From: JASMHC01 sp042092935
GTDB lineage: Bacteria > Pseudomonadota > Alphaproteobacteria > Rhodobacterales > Rhodobacteraceae
NCBI GenBank assembly: GCA_042092935.1
Contig: JBELFK010000027.1
Span: forward strand, 1 to 24,113
Direction of reading: 5' to 3'
Length of the DNA stretch: 24,113 bases
In this document: positions 1 to 7,868 of the stretch, in pieces
Position numbering within the stretch: position 1 is the stretch's first letter
Layout of the letters: every line of letters begins with the position of its first letter
Notes under the pieces: generated by a model
What the model saw: only the letters and a program-made list of their open reading frames with translations
The model's database searches: none
Told to the model about the DNA's origin: nothing
Made by a program: the position numbers and the translations under genes

Positions 1-662
1 ACGCCAAAAAGGTCCTCGCGGCCTGTACGCGCAGCAATATTGACGACATGAAATTCATGGACGTCCGCCGCATGGTGGTCGGCTTTGTTGACGTTAAGGT
101 TCAGCGGGTCAGCTATACGGGGGATCTTGGCTACGAACTGTTCTGCGATCCCATGCACCAACGCGCCCTTTGGGACGTGCTCTGGACCGAGGGCCAAAAC
201 CACGGAATGCGCCCCTTTGGAATGCGCGCCATGATGAGTCTGCGTCTCGATAAGTTTTTCGGCAGCTGGCTGTCCGAGTTTTCTCCTGACTATACGGCGG
301 GCGAAACCGGCATGGATCGGTTCATTGCGTGGAAAAAACCGACTGATTTCATCGGTCGCGCTGCGGCTGAGGCGGAAAAACAAGCAGGCTCGGCGCGCAA
401 ACTGTGTGTGTTTGAGGTGGACGCGACCGACGCTGATGTAAACGCCTACGAGCCGATTTGGTTGGACGGAAAAGTTCAGGGATTCTGCACCTCGGGCGGG
501 TATTCGCACTATGCTGGCAAGTCGATTGCCTTTGGCTTCGTTCCGACTGAGCGGGCCACCGAAGCGCTTGAGGTCGAGATCGAAATCCTCGGGCAGATGC
601 ACAAGGCGCGGCTTATCACGACCCCCTTGTTCGACGCCGATGGCGCCCGGATGCGCGGATGA
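1..662 (+). CDS. GcvT-like aminomethyltransferase domain protein (3' part; dimethylglycine/sarcosine dehydrogenase type)
   Basis: The reading frame is open from the window edge, so the gene starts upstream; about 219 C-terminal residues are visible. The segment from GDLGYELF through the RPFGMRAM and LDKFFGSWLSEFSPDY stretches resembles the folate-binding GcvT domain. The following CVFEVDATDAD to GFVPTERA stretch resembles the C-terminal GcvT barrel. In this family such a domain usually follows an FAD-dependent amine oxidase domain in 800-residue enzymes that demethylate dimethylglycine, sarcosine or related methylamines and pass the one-carbon unit to tetrahydrofolate. The oxidase half is not in the window, so substrate and full architecture are inferred. 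Its stop codon overlaps the start of the next gene by 4 bp (ATGA), indicating one transcript. Confidence 0.8.
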   Translation, partial: AKKVLAACTRSNIDDMKFMDVRRMVVGFVDVKVQRVSYTGDLGYELFCDPMHQRALWDVLWTEGQNHGMRPFGMRAMMSLRLDKFFGSWLSEFSPDYTAGETGMDRFIAWKKPTDFIGRAAAEAEKQAGSARKLCVFEVDATDADVNAYEPIWLDGKVQGFCTSGGYSHYAGKSIAFGFVPTERATEALEVEIEILGQMHKARLITTPLFDADGARMRG

Positions 663-1246
663 GCATTGCAATCGTCATTCCCGCGGCTGGCGCTGCAAAG
701 CGCATGGGCGGGCGTGACAAACTGCTTGAAGTCGTCGACGGCGAGGCCCTTCTTCGACGTGTTGCAAAACGCGCATTGGCAGTCACAGGGCAGGTCATCA
801 TTGCTTTGCCGGATCGGTCAGACCGGCGCAATGTCATTGCGGATTTGGCCGTAACCATTGCCGAGGTCCGCGATCCGTCCGAGGGCATGGCGGCCTCAAT
901 CCGCGCGGGGGTCGCTAGCGTTGTCGACCCCACGACCGGCATCATGATCGTCCCTGCGGATATGCCGGGCTTGGACGCGGATAGCTTATCGAAGGTGATC
1001 CAACACTTTGAAAAAAATCAGGAAATCACCCGAGCGACGGATCAAAACGGCGTGGCGGGTCATCCTGTTGTCTTTCCGATCGCGCTTAAGGATGCGTTGC
1101 TAGACCTGACCGGCGATCAGGGTGCGCGGGCGATTCTGAAGGGTCGCAACGTCGAACTGGTGCCGCTTGATGCGGATCACGCGATGCTGGATTTAGACAC
1201 ACCCGAGGATTGGCGAAAATGGCGCGCGCGTCAGGACGACGCATAA
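659..1246 (+). CDS. MocA-like nucleotidyltransferase (molybdenum cofactor cytidylyltransferase family)
   Basis: A 195-residue protein with the NTP-transferase Rossmann-like fold. The N-terminal nucleotide loop reads PAAGAAKRMGGRDKLL (residues 8-23, Lys21 in the position that contacts the NTP). VPADMPGL carries a probable metal-binding Asp101. GVAGHPVVFP (131-140) and the GDQGARAIL stretch are typical of MocA/MobA relatives. Family members transfer CMP or GMP to molybdopterin to finish the cofactor for xanthine-dehydrogenase-type or DMSO-reductase-type enzymes. No molybdoenzyme gene is visible here, so the substrate is not settled. The ATGA overlap with the GcvT-like gene suggests coupled translation. 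The 3' end runs 16 bp into the convergent Hint gene. Confidence 0.8.
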   Translation: MSIAIVIPAAGAAKRMGGRDKLLEVVDGEALLRRVAKRALAVTGQVIIALPDRSDRRNVIADLAVTIAEVRDPSEGMAASIRAGVASVVDPTTGIMIVPADMPGLDADSLSKVIQHFEKNQEITRATDQNGVAGHPVVFPIALKDALLDLTGDQGARAILKGRNVELVPLDADHAMLDLDTPEDWRKWRARQDDA

Positions 1247-1815
1247 GCAGGTTGCCGGACATGAAGATCGCCGACCTGGGGCTGGAGATGGGTCGGCATG
1301 TGCGCGTTGCTGTCAGTAAGTGCTGGCGGAGTCATCGCACACTCAACCCAAACCTCATTCACGAAAATAAACTGTGGACGCGCAAAAAACACCGAGACCG
1401 CTTGTAAAGAGACTGTTCTTGAAACCCTCGCGGGCGCTGCTGTCCGCACATCTTTTGCAAAAATCAACGCACGAATTGGGTCGGCGCGATTGAAGCGAGC
1501 ATCCTCGGTCCTGAGAATGCGTTGATGTGACGACAGCAGCAAATCCCGCTCGGCACAGACATCCGTATAGAAGCCCAAAGGGATAACCACCGCATTTTCC
1601 AATTCCGTCCTTGCCTTGCGAACAAGGAGACTTGCGACCCGTTGAAACCCGTTGTTGCGGGTCAAAATCCGGTCAGTCGGACGCAGATCTTCAACGCGAA
1701 CGATCCCGTTTATTGTCGTTACCTGCGCCCCGGAGAACAGGCAGGGCAAGGCACATTTGTAGGGATCGATTGATCCACCTGTGGATGGATCAGTCGCTGG
1801 AAAACGCTTAAACAC
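1231..1815 (-). CDS. Stand-alone Hint domain protein
   Basis: A 194-residue protein with a GTG start; it is the first canonical start after an in-frame stop about 35 bases upstream, and no clear ribosome binding site is seen. The first third matches the start of a Hint (hedgehog/intein) domain: Cys25 in CLFSGAQVTT, then VRVEDLRPTDRILTRNNGFQRV. A later LLSSHQRIL stretch parallels the SPNHRMLV block of the larger Hint protein encoded at 2014-4413. No secretion signal, RTX repeats or partner domain is visible. Hint domains are autoprocessing folds, but whether this one cleaves anything cannot be judged. It may be a decayed or detached C-terminal part of a once larger protein. It converges on and overlaps the nucleotidyltransferase gene. 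Confidence 0.7.
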   Translation of the reverse strand: MFKRFPATDPSTGGSIDPYKCALPCLFSGAQVTTINGIVRVEDLRPTDRILTRNNGFQRVASLLVRKARTELENAVVIPLGFYTDVCAERDLLLSSHQRILRTEDARFNRADPIRALIFAKDVRTAAPARVSRTVSLQAVSVFFARPQFIFVNEVWVECAMTPPALTDSNAHMPTHLQPQVGDLHVRQPAYASS

Positions 1816-1924
1816 TGTTACTAACTTGGCTACTACTTCGATGTAACCTCACCATACTCGTTAAGTGTTGCGGAAAAATTGTGGCGAAAACGGAACCAAA
1901 GAGAGATTTCTTGTCAAATTGATT

Positions 1925-1956
1925 AAAAAAGAGAGGACAGTAAACTGTCCTCTCTT
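1925..1956 (-). terminator. Intrinsic terminator of the RTX-Hint gene
   Basis: A perfect 12-bp inverted repeat (arms 1929-1940 and 1945-1956) with a 4-base loop. On the minus strand it is followed by a run of six T (complement of 1925-1930). It lies about 58 bp after the RTX-Hint stop codon and about 110 bp before the small Hint gene, so the two Hint genes are probably separate transcripts. Confidence 0.92.
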
Positions 1957-2013
1957 GGGTAGCGCCGATTTCGGGTCGACGCCGCTGCATATTCAAATTT
2001 TTCTGATATGGCC

Positions 2014-4413
2014 TTATTGAAGCAGAAGCTGAGCCTCAAATTTCCGCAGTGAACGGCGTGCGGAATGATAGGCAGCGATGCCTTCCGGCTTGGCCAGTTC
2101 AGGGAACAATTCCAAAATCTCGTTGCGTTGCGCGTTGCCGATCCCGTTGAGGCTCCAATCGCCGGGCTGAAAGCTCTCGCTCCAAGCGCCGTCGGACAGA
2201 ACGACTTCGTGCTGATCGAACATGAAGTGGATGTAGGTGACGTCGTTGACCTCGGCCAATTCGACACCAGGCAAACCAACCAAGTGTTTTGCGGGAACCA
2301 GAACTTCACGCTCTTCGAAATAGAAAGCCGCTTTTTCATTGGCAACCAGCATCCGGTGGTTCGGGCTGACCTTCATGTCACGCTCGGGCAATCCATTGCC
2401 AAGCGCACCCTTTTTGATAAGAACCGGGCGCAGATGGCTTAGATTTTCAAGCTCGTGAACATCAAGCGCACGCACGCCCATCCAGCGAATTTCCTGAATG
2501 CCGTTGTCGCGCGTGATGATGCGATCCCCAACCTCGAGATCTTCGACACACAACTCTCCGCGAGGTGTGGCAATGCGGGTTCCAGGCGTAAAACATGGAA
2601 TGATGATGTTTTCGATGTTTTCAAAAGTGAAACTGCCAGTTGCCACATTTGCGGGGTCAAAATACGTAGCCGTGCCGTTTTCGAAGTTGCCGGCGTCATA
2701 GTCGATAAAGATCGACCCGCCAACGACGTCTGGATCGTCGATCAGAATATCGACACCAGGAATTAGCTGTACGCCAGGGGTGTCGATGATCCGCAAGTCG
2801 AGCGTATCGAAATCGTCGCCGCCTTCATTGCCGTCGATAACGTCACCGGCATTCAGAAAGCGGAAGTAGTCGCGATCGTCGCCACCAAACATCGTGTCCG
2901 CGCCGTCGCCACCGTAAAGGCTATCGTCGCCACGGTCGCCATAGAGCACGTCGTCGCCTTCATCGCCATAAAGCGTGTCGCGGTCGGTGCCTCCATAGAG
3001 TTCGTCTTCGTCGATGCCACCATAAATTAGGTCAGCGCCTGCGCCGCCGGTGATTGTATCGTCGTCGTCACCACCAAAGATGGTGTCGTTGCCACCGCCA
3101 CCGTCAACAAGGTCACGGTCGTTTTCGGGAATTGGATCGGTCGCGTCCGGCACATTCTGAAAATTCAGCGTGCTTTCGTCAGCCAGAATAAGGTCGTCGC
3201 CAAAGCCGCCATCAATCGTATCCGACCCGTGGCCACCAATGATCGTGTCGCTGCCGCCGTCGCCAGAGATGCTGTCCGCATCAATACCGCCGTCGATGTA
3301 GTCCGCGTCATCGCCACCGGAAATCGTATCCGAGTCGTCGCCGGTAAAGATCGTGTCCTGACCGCCACGTCCGATAACCAAATCACGGTCATCATCCGGG
3401 TTCGGGTCAGAATAAAACCCCTCAATCGGCAGCTTTGGATCATCCGCAGTCGGCGGGCCAGACAGGGCTTCGTAGTCGGAATAATAATCGGTCAGCGGGT
3501 CGCCACCAGCGTCGATGACATCGTTGCCGGTGCCGCCATCAATCGTATCACTGCCGCGTCCGCCATCGATTGTATCATCGTCGCCACCACCACTGATGAT
3601 GTCGTCGTCCCATCCACCATCGAGCGAGTCGTCACCGTCTCCGCCAAAAATCGTGTCCGCATCATCGCCGGTGGCAATAGTATCGTCTCCAGCCGTGCCG
3701 ATAACACTGTCGAGATCATCGTCAGGAAACGCGTCAATCGCTTCACTTGGGAAACGGAAATGGTCGACCTCGGGCTCAACGAGATCAAAGTGGATGTCGG
3801 TTACGCTTACGAACTGAAGAACGGAGGGTTCTTGCTGGTTCGAATAAATGATGTCGATTTTGGCGACGGGACCAGAAACTTCATAGAGCACGGAGCCGGT
3901 TGCCGAAGATGTAAATGTAACGTCGCTTCCGGCTGTATACTGATCGTTGCCCGCATCATAGGTGACGTTTGCGCCGAGGGTCGGGGTTACAGTGACCTCA
4001 TTGCCGAACGCGTCGTAGGCACGCACAATGACTTCGTCTTCACCGACAAGACCGTCGCCGCCAAACGAGTTAATTCTGAAAGACAGATCCGTGGCGACCG
4101 GCACGTCCATGTCTGTGGGGTCACCAAACTCGATGTTGAGCTCGGCTGCGTCAAATGAAGGACCGCCAGTATTGTCATCAATACCGCCGCTATAAATCTT
4201 GAGAGTCGAAAGCGTGTCAAAGGTCTCGCCAGCGCCAGAATTCACATACTGGTTGAATGATCGGACGTTGACCGCCGAATCCTGCGAGATTTGGGTGCTT
4301 GTGACTTTTGCGTAGTTCGTATTGCCGTCGACGTCCCAATAATCGACGTTTGCACCAGCCTCATCCGTGAGGTCAGTACCATCCGCTTTATCCAACCAGT
4401 GCAAAATTGCCAT
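2014..4413 (-). CDS. RTX calcium-binding protein with C-terminal Hint domain
   Basis: A 799-residue acidic protein. Residues 1 to about 215 form a non-repetitive, beta-rich segment with no classical signal peptide. About 230-530 holds many GGxGxDxI-type RTX nonapeptides (for example GGTGNDVI, GDRGDDSLY), which in the family bind calcium as a parallel beta-roll outside the cell. The repeats fall into three blocks, each opening with a similar DDxDLVxG element. A Hint domain begins at Cys607 (CFTPGTRIATPRGE, then VEDLEVGDRIITRDNG) and includes SPNHRMLV near 683-690. RTX proteins without an N-terminal signal are normally type I secretion substrates; here the usual C-terminal export end is replaced by Hint, as in many roseobacter proteins. 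No ABC exporter is nearby. The ATG at 4413 has an AAAGGG ribosome site about 9 bases upstream. Its biological role is unknown. Confidence 0.88.
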   Translation of the reverse strand: MAILHWLDKADGTDLTDEAGANVDYWDVDGNTNYAKVTSTQISQDSAVNVRSFNQYVNSGAGETFDTLSTLKIYSGGIDDNTGGPSFDAAELNIEFGDPTDMDVPVATDLSFRINSFGGDGLVGEDEVIVRAYDAFGNEVTVTPTLGANVTYDAGNDQYTAGSDVTFTSSATGSVLYEVSGPVAKIDIIYSNQQEPSVLQFVSVTDIHFDLVEPEVDHFRFPSEAIDAFPDDDLDSVIGTAGDDTIATGDDADTIFGGDGDDSLDGGWDDDIISGGGDDDTIDGGRGSDTIDGGTGNDVIDAGGDPLTDYYSDYEALSGPPTADDPKLPIEGFYSDPNPDDDRDLVIGRGGQDTIFTGDDSDTISGGDDADYIDGGIDADSISGDGGSDTIIGGHGSDTIDGGFGDDLILADESTLNFQNVPDATDPIPENDRDLVDGGGGNDTIFGGDDDDTITGGAGADLIYGGIDEDELYGGTDRDTLYGDEGDDVLYGDRGDDSLYGGDGADTMFGGDDRDYFRFLNAGDVIDGNEGGDDFDTLDLRIIDTPGVQLIPGVDILIDDPDVVGGSIFIDYDAGNFENGTATYFDPANVATGSFTFENIENIIIPCFTPGTRIATPRGELCVEDLEVGDRIITRDNGIQEIRWMGVRALDVHELENLSHLRPVLIKKGALGNGLPERDMKVSPNHRMLVANEKAAFYFEEREVLVPAKHLVGLPGVELAEVNDVTYIHFMFDQHEVVLSDGAWSESFQPGDWSLNGIGNAQRNEILELFPELAKPEGIAAYHSARRSLRKFEAQLLLQ

Positions 4414-5064
4414 TTTAAAAAGCCCTTTACCGACTACTCAGACCCAACGGGGCCCGCACAAATACTCGCACCAAACTGGCGGAACCGAATTCCCAAAAAC
4501 AAACCAACGATTTGGCAGCTTCCAGGACGCTGACCAATCTGGCCTTAGCGTCTCGGTCCCATTACCGGGTAGCGAGCGGTGGAAAGCGGCCCCCTGCTTA
4601 TCGCTCACAACAGCCCAGTGCGGGTAAGTCAGTTATAAAGTTGGGACGGTGCTGGCGAAAGTTAAAATTGTCAGAAAATGGGCAAAGCCATGACTGCAAT
4701 CTGCCGCGAATGGGCAAATTTGAAGGTTTGAATGTTGAATTGTGGTCGTATTACCCACGAAGTCCGAAACAATCGGAATGGCAACGAACACCTGCCAATG
4801 ACCGCAATCGTGCGCAAACACAGGCTATATGCACGAATTGTTAATCTCTACATGGTTCGGGACTGTTTTCAGATTGGAAACGATAAAGGGAATAGTCGGC
4901 GGTATGGCACAATCAAATTGCCACAATTACGTCATGATCTGATTTGTTTCGCGAATCGAACCAATTGGTCGGTTTCATCCAGATTTCACCCTGAACGACC
5001 GCGAAAGCGGACAAAACATGATTCGTAGCCGCGCGATTTCGAAAACGTGAAAGAAGGATGAACA
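4414..5064. other. 650-bp intergenic region without a credible gene
   Basis: The region lies between the 5' end of the RTX-Hint gene and the alaS terminator. The short open frames in it have no recognisable motif, no good ribosome site and no family resemblance. It is visibly richer in A and T than the flanks, most clearly around 4640-4980. Small structures only are seen: an imperfect stem (4526-4531 with 4547-4552) and a 10-bp palindrome at 4960-4969. It must carry the RTX-Hint promoter, which I could not place with confidence. No tRNA-like T-arm was found. Confidence 0.5.
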
Positions 5065-5086
5065 AGAGGCCGGTGCACCGGCCTCT
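5065..5086 (-). terminator. Terminator downstream of alaS
   Basis: A perfect 22-bp palindrome of GC-rich sequence starting 8 bp after the alaS stop codon. It folds as a 9-bp stem with a TGCA loop. The downstream minus-strand sequence is only moderately T-rich, so efficiency is uncertain. The position makes an alaS transcript end the simplest reading. Confidence 0.75.
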
Positions 5087-5093
5087 GGTTGCC

Positions 5094-7751
5094 TTATCCG
5101 GCCAACACGGCCTCGGCGGCACTTATGGCAGCGTCGGCGTTCGAGGCGTCTTTGCCGCCGCCCTGTGCCATATCTGGGCGACCACCGCCGCCTTTGCCGC
5201 CAAGCTCGACCACCGCTGCTTTTACAAGATCAACAGCGCTGATTTGCGTCGTCAGATCAGCTGTCACACCGGCCGCGACCGCCGCCTTGCCGCCCGCATC
5301 TGCGATGAGCAGAACTGCTCCGCTGCCGATGCGTTCCTTGTGCTCGTCGATCAACGCGGGAAGATCCTTGCCCGACACGCCACTGAGGGCTTGCGCCACG
5401 AACTTGATGCCGTTCACCTCTTTCGCGTCGCTATTGCCCTGCCCGGCACCGCCCGCCATTGCCAACTCACGGCGCAGCGTCGCGACCTCATTGGAAAGCG
5501 CTTTGCGTTCGTCCAACAGCGCTTTCACACGCTCGGGAACGTCGCCTGGTTGCGCCTTTAGCATCGCTGCAACCTCACCAAGTTTTCCAGCTTGTTGGGA
5601 CATATGCGCTTGCGCTGCTTCTCCGGTCAAAGCCTCGATCCTCCGGACACCGGCACTCGAGGCACTGTCACCCAGCATCACAAAGGTGCCGATGTCGCCG
5701 GTTTGGCGCACATGCGTACCGCCGCAGAGTTCCAAAGAATACGTCGATCCATTGCCGCCTTTGCCCGACTGGGCGTCAAAACCCATCGAGACCACCCGCA
5801 CTTCATCGCCGTATTTTTCACCAAACAGGGCCTGCGCGCCAATCGCGCGGGCATCATCGGGCGTCATAATACGCGTTTCAACGGGCGTGTTTTGCCGAAT
5901 GAATGCATTCACCTCGGCCTCGACCTGCTTTATCTCTTCGTCGGACAGCGCCTTGGAATGGCTAAAGTCAAACCGCAGGCGATCATCCGCATTCAACGAT
6001 CCTTTCTGGGCAACATGATCGCCAAGCGCACGGCGCAACGCTTCGTGCAGTAGGTGTGTCGCCGAGTGGTTGGCGCGAATGGCCGAACGACGGCTGTGAT
6101 CGACCTCCAGAACCGCCGCAGCGCCTTTGGATACGTCACCCTCAATCACTTTGCCGATGTGGATGAAAACGTCCGCCGCTTTCCTGGTGTCCGTGACCTC
6201 AATGAGAGATTCATCAACACGGATCACACCGCTGTCGCCGACCTGCCCGCCGCTTTCACCGTAAAACGGCGTCTGGTTCAATATGACCTGAACGCTGTCA
6301 CCGGTTTTCACCGACTCGACCGTCTTGCCATCCTGAACCAGAGCAACAATCTGGCCCTCGGCTTTTTCGGTGTCATATCCAAGAAAATCGGTCGTGCCAA
6401 ATTCCTCGGCAATATCGAACCAAATGGTCGCGTCGGCAGCTTCGCCCGTACCCGACCACGCAGCGCGGGCCTTGGCTTTTTGCTCGGCCATGGCGGCATC
6501 AAAGCCCTCGGTGTCAACTTCACGACCCTTTTCGCGCAGCGCATCCTGCGTCAGATCAAGCGGGAACCCATAGGTATCGTAAAGTTTGAACGCAGCTTGT
6601 CCGGGAAAGGCCGCGCCCTCGGGCATGCCGTCCAATTCTTCGTCCAACAGCTTCAAACCACGGTCCAAAGTCTGCTTGAAACGGGTTTCCTCAAGACGCA
6701 GGGTTTCTTCGATCAACGCGCTTGCCTGCCCCAACTCTGGGTAAGCGGCGCCCATCTGACGGTTCAATGCGGGCACCAGTTTGTGCATGACCGGATCCTT
6801 GGCACCAAGAAGATGCGCATGGCGCATCGCGCGACGCATAATGCGACGCAGCACATAACCGCGACCGTCGTTTGAAGGCATGACGCCATCGGCAATCAGG
6901 AATGAGGTCGACCGCAAGTGGTCGGCAATTACGCGATGATGGACGTTTTGGGTGCCATAAGGATCGGTTGAAGTTTCCTGCGCCGAAGCCTCGATCAGCG
7001 ATTTGAAAAGGTCTGTGTCGTAATTGTCATGGCTGCCCTGAAGCAAAGCGCCAATCCGTTCAAGACCCATGCCGGTGTCGATTGATTGCATGGCCAGATC
7101 GACCATCGAGCCATCCTCAAAGCGTTCATTCTGCATGAACACGATGTTCCAAATTTCGATGAAGCGATCACCGTCTTCTTCGGGCGAGCCGGGCGGTCCA
7201 CCCCAGATGTGATCGCCGTGGTCGTAGAAAATCTCGGTACACGGGCCGCAAGGGCCGGTTGGCCCCATTTGCCAGAAATTATCCGAAGTCGCGATCCGGA
7301 TGATCCGGTCCTCGGGTACGCCGATTTTCTTCCAAATATCATAGGCTTCGTCATCGGTGTGATAAACAGTGACCAGCAGTTTGCTTTCGTCGATGCCAAA
7401 TTCTTTGGTGATAAGGTTCCAGGCAAAAGGGATAGCCTCGGTCTTGAAATAGTCGCCAAAGCTGAAATTTCCGAGCATTTCAAAGAACGTATGGTGGCGC
7501 GCGGTGTAGCCCACGTTGTCAAGATCGTTGTGTTTGCCCCCTGCCCGCACACATTTCTGCGAGGTCGTCGCACGCACGTAATCGCGTTTTTCAACACCCG
7601 TGAAACAGTTCTTGAACTGAACCATGCCCGAGTTGGCAAACATCAATGTTGGATCGTTGCGCGGCACCAAAGGGCTAGAGTCGACAACCTGATGCCCCTG
7701 ACGTTCAAAATAGTTCAGGAAGGTTGAGCGGATATCATTCAAGCTGGCCAT
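5094..7751 (-). CDS. alaS: Alanine--tRNA ligase
   Basis: An 885-residue full-length class II synthetase that charges tRNA-Ala in the cytoplasm. The catalytic domain is N-terminal (DPTLMFANSGMVQFKNCF near 33-50; GPCTEIFYD near 169-177). The editing domain has the zinc motif His562/His566 (HSATH) with Cys676/His680 (CGGTH), used to deacylate Ser- and Gly-tRNA-Ala. The C-terminal DHHA1-type domain ends with a GGKGGGGRPDMAQGGGKD stretch that is characteristic of AlaS. The ATG at 7751 has a GAAAGA-type ribosome site. It follows recA on the same strand after 117 bp that contain a recA terminator, so it probably has its own promoter. The recA-alaS order is often seen in Rhodobacterales. Confidence 0.98.
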   Translation of the reverse strand: MASLNDIRSTFLNYFERQGHQVVDSSPLVPRNDPTLMFANSGMVQFKNCFTGVEKRDYVRATTSQKCVRAGGKHNDLDNVGYTARHHTFFEMLGNFSFGDYFKTEAIPFAWNLITKEFGIDESKLLVTVYHTDDEAYDIWKKIGVPEDRIIRIATSDNFWQMGPTGPCGPCTEIFYDHGDHIWGGPPGSPEEDGDRFIEIWNIVFMQNERFEDGSMVDLAMQSIDTGMGLERIGALLQGSHDNYDTDLFKSLIEASAQETSTDPYGTQNVHHRVIADHLRSTSFLIADGVMPSNDGRGYVLRRIMRRAMRHAHLLGAKDPVMHKLVPALNRQMGAAYPELGQASALIEETLRLEETRFKQTLDRGLKLLDEELDGMPEGAAFPGQAAFKLYDTYGFPLDLTQDALREKGREVDTEGFDAAMAEQKAKARAAWSGTGEAADATIWFDIAEEFGTTDFLGYDTEKAEGQIVALVQDGKTVESVKTGDSVQVILNQTPFYGESGGQVGDSGVIRVDESLIEVTDTRKAADVFIHIGKVIEGDVSKGAAAVLEVDHSRRSAIRANHSATHLLHEALRRALGDHVAQKGSLNADDRLRFDFSHSKALSDEEIKQVEAEVNAFIRQNTPVETRIMTPDDARAIGAQALFGEKYGDEVRVVSMGFDAQSGKGGNGSTYSLELCGGTHVRQTGDIGTFVMLGDSASSAGVRRIEALTGEAAQAHMSQQAGKLGEVAAMLKAQPGDVPERVKALLDERKALSNEVATLRRELAMAGGAGQGNSDAKEVNGIKFVAQALSGVSGKDLPALIDEHKERIGSGAVLLIADAGGKAAVAAGVTADLTTQISAVDLVKAAVVELGGKGGGGRPDMAQGGGKDASNADAAISAAEAVLAG

Positions 7752-7780
7752 ATCGGTCTTTCAGAAAAAGCGTTTCCCTT

Positions 7781-7809
7781 GATTTATCGCTCTCGTAATC
7801 CAGTGTCCA
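7781..7809 (-). promoter_or_regulatory. Candidate alaS promoter
   Basis: On the minus strand, TGGACA (complement of 7804-7809) and TAAATC (complement of 7781-7786) are separated by exactly 17 bases. They lie between the recA terminator and the alaS start. Both boxes deviate from consensus, so this is a weak prediction. Confidence 0.35.
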
Positions 7810-7819
7810 CAGCAAGAAA

Positions 7820-7845
7820 AAACCGGCGGTTGACGCCGCCGGTTT
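7820..7845 (-). terminator. Intrinsic terminator of recA
   Basis: A perfect 10-bp inverted repeat (arms 7820-7829 and 7836-7845) with a 6-base loop. On the minus strand it runs into a T tract (complement of 7815-7822). It sits 23 bp after the recA stop codon. Confidence 0.93.
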
Positions 7846-7868
7846 GTATCAGTTTGATCGATGCGAAA

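Noticed and set aside
3165..3730. Possible CRISPR or tandem DNA repeat from the regularly spaced GTCGCC-rich units
   Set aside because: The periodicity is the 27-base coding period of RTX nonapeptides; there are no unique spacers or palindromic repeats.
3229..4158. Long plus-strand open frame opposite the RTX region (309 codons)
   Set aside because: It is antisense to a clear RTX-repeat gene; the biased GAC/GGC repeat codons keep the opposite frame open. The translation is a low-complexity Val/Ile/Arg string without motifs.
4512..4844. 110-codon plus-strand frame in the intergenic gap
   Set aside because: There is no ribosome site and no recognisable domain, and its codon use is unlike the neighbours; treated as non-coding.
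4852..4866. GGTTCGGGAC resembling a tRNA T-arm
   Set aside because: No matching acceptor, D or anticodon arms are found around it.
5089..6875. Several long plus-strand frames opposite alaS
   Set aside because: They mirror the alaS codon pattern, have no ribosome sites or family motifs, and the minus-strand protein is unmistakable.
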